A stretch of 64,000 nt of DNA from NCBI GenBank assembly GCA_018806985.1, contig JADANN010000439.1, forward strand, positions 999,501 through 1,063,500. The letters are read 5' to 3'. A program made the position numbers and the translations under genes. The stretch is from Angiostrongylus vasorum. Its lineage: Eukaryota; Nematoda; Chromadorea; Rhabditida; Metastrongylidae. The notes beneath the pieces are model-generated. The model was given only the letters and a program-made list of their open reading frames with translations, was not told the origin of the DNA and searched no databases. Below, piece by piece: positions 57,501 through 64,000 of the stretch; position 1 is the first letter of the stretch, and each line of letters begins with the position of its first letter.

Positions 57501-60500
57501 CAACTTGTGCAAATATCGGCAAAAGGAGAGGACTACTCGGCGGTGTTCGTGACTCGAGACGTTCAGCCGCGTTGAACAAGCACACAGACTTTTCTATCAT
57601 TTAAGATTTCTACACCGGGTAGAAGACTTATTAAATAAGTCGTGGCTTTAGCTCAATTTAAAAAAATGTCTGAAATCCTAATCGCAGGCAGGCGAACTCA
57701 CCTTCTTTCGGATTTCATTCGTTAATACATTCGCGCCGATAATGACTTTTCAAATACGGACAAGAATTTCTCGATCATTAGAGCTCTCAGATATTTAGAT
57801 TCTTATGCATTTATAGAGGAAATTTTGCTGTATCGTATAAGTGGCATATATATATATATATTTTAGTGCATTCTTTGTAAAATTGGTGGGAAAAAGCTAA
57901 ACGGTAAAAATAGAGGATAAAGCTCTCGGCGTTGATCAATCCCTGAGGGATGTGCCATGCATTCGACTTCATTAAGCATCGCTGGAGGTGACTGAATGCA
58001 TATCTGGCCTTTACAATGACTCGCGGTAGCCCAGCGATGTATCGAGCCAGTGCTGCTATCCTCGCAAACAAGGCTGGTACCAATTTGCCGACTCCGCGGG
58101 GATGGAAGGCTTGGTGGGCCATGGGCGCGGAGACCGATTCCACGTGTGTGTTGCTGGGGGGCCTCCGACCACTGCGTCACATGCGTCCTTTTATCTATGA
58201 ATACTTCCTCGTAAATACAGGAGGCATTGGGTAAGTCGGCGCAGCAAAGAGGGGGGAGTCCGGTCCCTGGATCGATCTGCGTCTCAGGGAAGCAACAATG
58301 TTGCTTGTTGTCCGCGATTAACTACCCATGCGCCACTTGGGGAAGCGCCACTTTGCGTCGCGACTAACCGACATGAGATCGCTCTATGAGGGAGATCCGT
58401 GGGAGCTTCAGTATTGTAGTATTTTAATGAGAGTGGTGAAATTCATCATTGACATCTAGTGTTGAATTTTCGCTGGAGACCAAAGACATTCCAGTTGTAT
58501 CGGCCAAGTACAGCTATCTGAATTCTGTCGAGATGTTCGATATTCGAACTTTACCACCAGAGTTCAATCTAACTACCACTGTGGTGTCAAGCATACACGA
58601 TTATGCTGTGGAATTAGATAAGGAGCAAGCGTCAGGTGCGTGAGAATTGCTGCAAAAGGTAGATTACTTTTTACAAGAATTTGTCCACTTATCAAAGCTT
58701 TCATAATTACTGGAAATATTTCCATGTTGAAATCTGGAAAACTGGGAAAAATATATACTACAATAAACAGTCCTTTGTTCAAAAAGTTTTGTAACTGTTT
58801 CTCCACTATCACCTATTATTCGATTAAATGTCGATTAATTTGTGTGTGTACCAGTAATGTCTTCATTCTCCTAACTGGCCATAACTTCATTGGATTCCGT
58901 CCATTTGACAGGTCATTTTCGGTAGTAACTCACATTTTTTTGTGTGAGTTATTTTATTCCCACTGTTGACCGGAATTCAAAGGGGAGCTCATGGGGCTCC
59001 TGCGTGTGGATCGACTCGTAGTTGAGTTTTCAACCTCACCTAGAGCTACCGTAAGTACTCGAAAGGCGTGAGCCGATACGGGGGCCGTAGACGCAGAAGT
59101 CCCAACCTCGGGGCGAGGTCAGTGCTTGTTCTGCAGATAACGGCGCAACTTACCAGCTGGGAAGATATCACACAGCTTCGTAACTAACAGATCTGAGATC
59201 CCTCACAATAAGCGTTTCCGAGTTATGAAATATGAATTTGGAAAAATATTTCCAAAAATTGTATTTTAGTTGCTGTTGGATGTCAAAACTTGTAATAAAA
59301 CGCACATGTTTGGGTTACAGAAAAATAAATGAACATTTGACTCAGTTTATTTCAGCAGAAAATGTTTCACTGATGACAACAGAACGGTTTCACGTAACGG
59401 CGACAAAGCTAGAAACGAGCACAGACGGCATTTTACCAAAAATTTATGAACTTTCCTATTCTTCTAATTGGACAAGGTGGGCGTATTCATGTTGGTGGAC
59501 GTTACCGTAACAAGACATTAGTCACTGAATTCATTAAGATAGTCGATCTCTAGATAGTCAGTAAGTTCTAAGATATTGTGAATTCCATCCTAAAAACTAC
59601 GTACTCGACTAGTTTGTCAGCACAAGCAATTTTTGACGGGATAGATGGGCAGGTATAAAATTATCGCTCATCCGAAGGGAAAAAAAAAGTGGAAGTGTGC
59701 TGCGAAGACAAAAAATAAGCATGTGTCTTTCTGGTCGGCTTTGGCGCTAAGAGCAGAAAACTTCTGCCATGTTTGCTCTCATATAAGTTGAAGTTCGGGC
59801 GAAACCTCCGTTTCCGTTAGCCAAAATTTTAAGAAGACTTTAGTTAGATGTTATTGTTTTCATGTTGTACAATGGAGCTTTCTTATCACTGTTTGACTCA
59901 GTATCGCACCTTTGTTTGAAATTCAACGACACGATCAATACTGAAGTCCTTTTTTTAGCCCTTCAGCAGTTGCATTGTTATCGTTAACGACAAGCTTTGA
60001 TTCCGATCCGAAGAGTGGCACCTTTGAAGTGGGTAAATGTCAAAGTAACTTAGACAACATTATTTAACCAGCAAAGACGAGATTTTTTTGTTGAAAGCGA
60101 TCTAAAAGGCTAAGTATTTTGACACAAAATAGATGTTACTCCACACTTAGCAAAAGTATAGTAGTACAACGCGTGGAATAGTGAACAACACTGATCAAAA
60201 CACGTTGTTTTAATCGATCTCATTTTTTCTTCGTCTGAAGGACCCAAAGATCGCTGCTTGCAGGCAGAACACTGGAGGAGATCTGTAGAAATGAAGTTTT
60301 TAACCTAGCAGTCAATTGTGTTTAAGACAACGATAATTCATATAATCCCGTTGATGGCAACTTGATCGAACGCCAGTAAGGTCTCCATTCGTATCCCTCG
60401 TTTGTCAGAGCTGTATAGTGTGTACCACTGCTACTAAAGGAGACAAGGAAACCATAGAATTTCGCCTATAATGTCCGATTTGGTACGCATGCAGGGCAAT

Positions 60501-63500
60501 GGCTAGAGATGCCCTATAATGCACACGTGGTCTTCGGTTTGATCTTGCAATCCGAGCTCACTAAGCCTTGCATGCCTCAGGGAAGGCAAAGTGGCACCAG
60601 ACCTGGAATTGTTGCAACACTGATTTGATACGTCGATAGACTACAGCAAGTCATTGTATAAGCCAAATATGCATCCAATTCAACTCTAACGACACTTGAA
60701 AAAGTTGAATGCGTATGTCATTTTTCAGGTAGTGGTCAACGTGAACGCGTTATCCTCTTTTTTGAAGTCTGATTTGAACCTTATTTGGCGACAACTAATT
60801 CACTGCTAGCTCACACTGGGATTCCGGTGTTGAACTTCTATTCAGCTAGGGTGGCTATGTTAGTGAGATGGATCGCGCGTTGATTTGCCGTTCGACAAGC
60901 ATGAACATCGTTTGTGATGATGAACAAATGAGGAGAAAAGAACTGCAGCAGTAGTTAATTAGTAGCACAAAAACTGATAAATCTCATCGTAAATTGCTTC
61001 TGATGTTTGGGAAGAAACATTTTCTTTCAGGATATAGCAAAACCGAAGCCGGTGGAGAACGTAACAACTATGGAGGTGGAGATTGATGACAGATTCGAAA
61101 TGATTGGTGTTATTATTTCTTCCTTGTACTCACATTGTTGCCTACCAGCAAATTTCTATTTCTCTTGTTTTTTTCGTTTTGTTTTATTTATTATTTCGTA
61201 GTTTTTTCTCTTTTTTCTTTCCCTTTTCTTCTGTAACTTCTTCCCTGCTTTTTTAAACAGTTTTCTTCTAGGATGATCCAGTTCTTCCTGTCGAACAACT
61301 AGTTTCTGAATTCGGCGACCCGTCGTGGATTCGCATGAGGGCAGAAAACAATGTGATACGGTATCCATACCATGCATACTTGTGTGCCTTGAATGATATT
61401 TCCTAAAAAATCTTGCTCTACACTGAAAAACGGTCTTCATTTCTTCACTTCCGTTCAGGATGATGTGGTCGGTACCAAATGGGGCACTATGCGATGCATT
61501 TTTAGTAAACTATACCGTGTTATCATTAACTCATCCGAAATCTTATTCGATCGCCACTGTGGACGAGTTTGCTCTGATAAAGGTGAACTTCATACCTTTC
61601 CTAGATTTCTTGTCTTCCATTAATACAAGGAGTTCTAAAGCTGTGAAGGATAAAAAAGATAATAAAAAGATAATGGATGAAGAGTTCGCCACCGTTTCTT
61701 ATGAATGCACCACGAATTCGATTGCATTAAGTATCACAAAACTGATTGATGGAAATTTATCCTACATATAAGCTTTTCGAGAGCTTACCAATAGATCAAA
61801 TAGGGTATTTTGTCTATACTGGCAAGCATTTTGTAAAACGTCGACGTTGGAGGGATGAGAACTTCCTTAGAGCGCAGGATTAAACAAAAGACTAAGTGTT
61901 CCGTACTGCACTTTTTTTTGCTGTGCTAACAGCACTCCATATGAGTAAGTGGTAAAGCATAAGGCGCTCGACGTTGATCAATCCCAGAGGGATGCGCCAT
62001 GCATTCGACATCGTTATAGGCTGATCTTGAGACTCCAGGGAACCACAATGGCTAAACCAGCAAAACTTCGAAAAAGTGGAAGTTTTGCTGGGGCCCGCAC
62101 AACAAGTGAGGACCGGCCATCCAAGTAAGCAAGTAAGCCGACTTAGGTAGGAGATATGATATGGGTTACATAATCTCATTTTCCTTCTCAATCACATTAG
62201 TATTGCACGTCCTGCCAACTTCCAAACGGTGATTAATGGTGAAGAGGAAGAATAAAGTCTTTAGAAATATTGTGAAAATTTAGAAAATACGCTGTTTCTC
62301 TTCAACAAGCAGACATGAGCTTGGTATTATAGGATTTATTAGCATATAATAGCTGACATTTTGGCTGTTTCGCCTTCTTCAGAGCCGTTTATTCGTTGAA
62401 AGTATTCCAATTAGTTGGTGGAGAGCAGCCGCACAGAGTATGGGCGAGGAGCGACGAATTTTTTTTATTTTGTTCATCATACACTTTGATGGACCCCAAA
62501 TAGCCTAAACAACTTCCTTGATTACAGTTCTTTGCCAATCACACTCTGGATTTACGTGCTTTCTGTATGCTGGCCGGGTCGCTATCGAAAACGTGGTGGG
62601 CGCATAGGGTCGCCTATTTGAAAAAGTTTGTCAATTTATGTTTTTTACGCCATGTCATAGCTTTCCACCATTCCATTCGTGTTTTTGTTTTGGGTATATT
62701 GTAAATACAATCTCTTTTTATACTGATTTATTTTCTGCTGATTTTAAAAATCAAGGCCAAGGATGTGTGCCTTAATAGATTCATTCTGAGTAAGAAGATA
62801 AAGGATAAAGCTCTCGGCATTGATCAATCCCTGAGGGATGCGCCATGCATTCGACTTCATTAAGCATCGTTTCGAGGTGATTGAATGCATATCTGGCCTT
62901 TACAATGACTCGCGGTGGCCTAGCGATGTATCGAACCAGCGCTGCTATCCTCCCAGACAACTTTGATACCAATTTACCGATCCCGGAGGGATGGAAGGCT
63001 TGGTGGGCTATGTGCGTGGAGGTCAATTCCACGTCTGTGTTGCAGGGCGCCTCCGACCACTGCGCCAAACACGCCCTTTCCTTTCCTTCTGAGTAGCAGT
63101 TAAAACTCCTAGTTTATTAAATGATAGGATTTAATCAATATCTGTGATTTCCCATCGCTCTTGAGATCTACATTTTTTCAACTCCTATCTTTCATATAGT
63201 TTTTCATCTTGATCTATGCTAATTGAGGTCCATTATCTGTTAACGGGCTGCGTGTGATCTCGTCTGAAACGGACGAGTTTGACATAGCACGAGTATCGAT
63301 CGAATGGAACTGGCCCACCGCGAACAACTTTGATTTGTTTAAGATAGTGGTTTCTTATGGCATCGGTAAGGTGAGGTGGATTTTTTATTCACGGAATGAA
63401 GGAATTCCTGAAGCAGGAATGTCTACGGGAGAATCTCATCAAAAACGTTAACAACCTTTATCTTTTGCCTGTATTCGTTCAGGGTCCATTAACCCAGCTC

Positions 63501-63653
63501 CAAGTGAGCGAAGTCGGACCAGTGATACTCGATAAGCTAAAGCCGGCCCAACAGTATCGTATCGTTGTTCGGAACGAGTCCATTGAGCTTGGATTAAAAT
63601 CAAAAACCGCCGAACTTGAAACGATTACTCGTGGGTCACTATTTCCGCAATGA
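51552..63653 (+). CDS. Large secreted/transmembrane protein with tandem FN3 domains (5' part; 3' end uncertain or outside window)
   Basis: Exon 1 51552-51590 codes a signal-peptide-like MRIILTVLAASFQ. Further exons: 52585-52706, 53491-53536, 53769-53893, 54038-54171, 55389-55487, 56822-56925, 57082-57142, 58460-58635, 59356-59476, 59959-60032, 61031-61108, 61272-61360, 61459-61582, 63228-63370 and 63483 to about 63640. Phases join except at three places (57142/58460, 60032/61031, 61582/63228), where an exon is probably missed. At least seven fibronectin type III repeats are recognised by B-strand Trp (LIDWSA, MMWSVP, IEWNWP) and F-strand Tyr (SDTVYRIT, QQYRIVVRN). There are no other domains in the window. 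Such proteins are usually extracellular adhesion or receptor molecules; worm candidates are LET-805/myotactin or ROL-3, which I cannot choose between. Exon 53491 stays open to a TGA at 53591, so its 3' end is uncertain. Confidence 0.78.
51840..52105 (+). repeat. SINE family A in FN3-gene intron 1
   Basis: From 'gcgcgtgtggcgtagtggttgg' to 'gggattggtcggcgcagaagg', full-length. Confidence 0.88.
52352..52465 (+). repeat. tRNA-related SINE family C fragment
   Basis: 'tgcgttcgttcctcaccgcagacacctgcggtccggagttttgc' and 'atctcagcatcattgtagttgc' match the family. Confidence 0.75.
54421..54702 (+). repeat. SINE family A in FN3-gene intron
   Basis: Full-length and well preserved, from 'ggcgcatgtggcgcggtgg' to 'gattgatcaacgccaaaagct'. 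Confidence 0.92.
55630..56020 (+). repeat. Family B repeat in FN3-gene intron
   Basis: Complete family order from 'acttacttacttgatacttaaacgacccg' to 'gaggcggtaaaccgttggga'. Confidence 0.9.
56502..56785 (+). repeat. SINE family A, old copy
   Basis: The head 'gcacgtagcttaatggttagacc' keeps an A box. Body and tail ('gactcattgacggcaaac') are diverged. It ends about 37 bp before the exon at 56822. Confidence 0.7.
57849..57865. repeat. (TA)n microsatellite
   Basis: Short uninterrupted TA run. Confidence 0.85.
57913..58187 (-). repeat. SINE family A, young subfamily
   Basis: Shares all diagnostic variants with 41612-41891 and differs at only a few positions. Confidence 0.93.
58205..58405 (-). mobile_element. 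RTE 5'-leader fragment
   Basis: Matches the 5' leaders of RTE copies 1 and 3: 'ggcgcagcaaagaggg', 'ctgcgtctcagggaagcaa', 'gtccgcgattaac', 'gtcgcgactaacc' and the terminal 'atgagggagatccgtgg'. No coding region follows. It abuts a young SINE. The orientation would give an isolated 5' end, which is unusual for ordinary 5'-truncated copies. Confidence 0.8.
58975..59212 (-). mobile_element. Related 5' leader of another RTE-like subfamily
   Basis: Its end ('agcttcgtaactaacagatctgagatccctca') parallels the RTE 5' terminus, but the rest of the segment (GC-rich, 'gccgatacgggggccgtagacgcagaagtccc') differs from the copies above. Confidence 0.5.
60485..60765 (+). repeat. SINE family A, old copy
   Basis: The head 'gtacgcatgcagggcaatggctagagatgcc' with a B-box-like GGTTTGATCTTGC and a diverged body. 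Confidence 0.75.
61958..62010 (-). repeat. SINE family A 3' fragment
   Basis: 'ggcgctcgacgttgatcaatcccagagggatgcgccatgcattcgac' only, truncated and joined directly to a family B fragment. Confidence 0.85.
62023..62137 (-). repeat. Family B fragment
   Basis: 'aggctgatcttgagactccagggaaccacaatggctaaaccagc' to 'gaggaccggccatccaagtaagc': the head portion only. Confidence 0.85.
62330..62400. repeat. Family D arm remnant
   Basis: 'ttagcatataatagctgacattttggctgtttcgccttcttcagagccgtt' resembles the outer part of the family D arm. Confidence 0.5.
62800..63075 (-). repeat. SINE family A, full-length
   Basis: From 'aaagctctcggcattgatcaatccctgaggg' to a head ending 'gcgccaaacacgccc'. Confidence 0.9.
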
Positions 63654-63749
63654 AATTTGTTTACTAATTTCTATCCATCCAGTGTTTTATTGTCTCCTTA
63701 TGGTTATGGATATTTTGCTTGTCAAACTGCGGTATACAACGGGTGCTTG

Positions 63750-63885
63750 ATTTATCCGCATGGTTTGGTGGTGAACGCGTTATTCCCCGGAAAGTACAGA
63801 AGCGCGTTCGTTCCCAACCGCAGGCAACTGCTGTCCGGAGTTTTGCAAATACCTCAGCATCGTTGAAGTTCTGTTTCGCAATATA
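63750..63885 (+). repeat. tRNA-related SINE family C
   Basis: 'gcatggtttggtggtgaacgcgttattccccgg' (A-box region), 'gcgcgttcgttcccaaccgc' (B-box region) and the tail 'ttttgcaaatacctcagcatcgttgaagttc'. Confidence 0.8.
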
Positions 63886-64000
63886 CACTGCATTAAAAAG
63901 AGTAGGCAATAAATAATTAGTTAAAATTATGATTATCCTAGCTGTATCATCCGAACTGATTACCAGTTCGACGTTCTTCTACAGAGGCTCAGTTAAGAAC

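Overview
This is a eukaryotic, intron-rich and repeat-rich window. It fits a nematode, most likely a clade V strongylid or hookworm-type parasite. That inference rests on short exons with TTTCAG-type acceptors, genes that may start just after a trans-splice-like acceptor, strong similarity of the readable proteins to Caenorhabditis families, and heavy loads of tRNA-derived SINEs, foldback elements and RTE-type retrotransposons in the introns. Almost all long open frames are repeat-derived. Real genes had to be assembled exon by exon from splice sites and codon phase.

All confidently read host genes are on the + strand. (1) 330-3189: the C-terminal seven exons of a SPE-39/VIPAS39 ortholog. (2) 5691-8284: a complete five-exon PTPMT1-type mitochondrial dual-specificity phosphatase of 194 aa. 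(3) 30269-40800: a ten-exon Rabin8/GRAB-type Sec2-domain Rab GEF of about 375 aa. (4) 42232-48364: a tentative three-exon gene for a protein of about 92 aa with a C-terminal PIP-box-like motif. (5) 51552 to the right end: a signal peptide followed by at least seven divergent fibronectin type III domains, the start of a large extracellular protein (LET-805/myotactin is one candidate) that continues past or near the window end. Possible extra exons of an unidentified gene lie at 9.7-10.6 kb and 21.7-22.6 kb.

Mobile DNA dominates the rest. Three RTE-type non-LTR retrotransposons (13.4-16.8, 36.9-39.4 and 44.3-47.7 kb) and two 5'-end fragments all lie on the - strand, antisense to the host genes. 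The third has an exact 15-bp target-site duplication. About 26 copies of one tRNA-derived SINE (family A), nine copies of a roughly 390-bp repeat (family B), a second tRNA-related SINE group (family C) that also forms foldbacks, and a palindromic MITE-like family (D) are scattered throughout, sometimes nested. No rRNA, functional tRNA or CRISPR array was seen.

Functionally, three of the readable genes concern membranes: endolysosomal tethering (SPE-39), Rab activation (Rabin8-like) and mitochondrial phospholipid synthesis (PTPMT1). They look like independent genes rather than a proven operon; intergenic distances are over 1 kb and repeat-filled.
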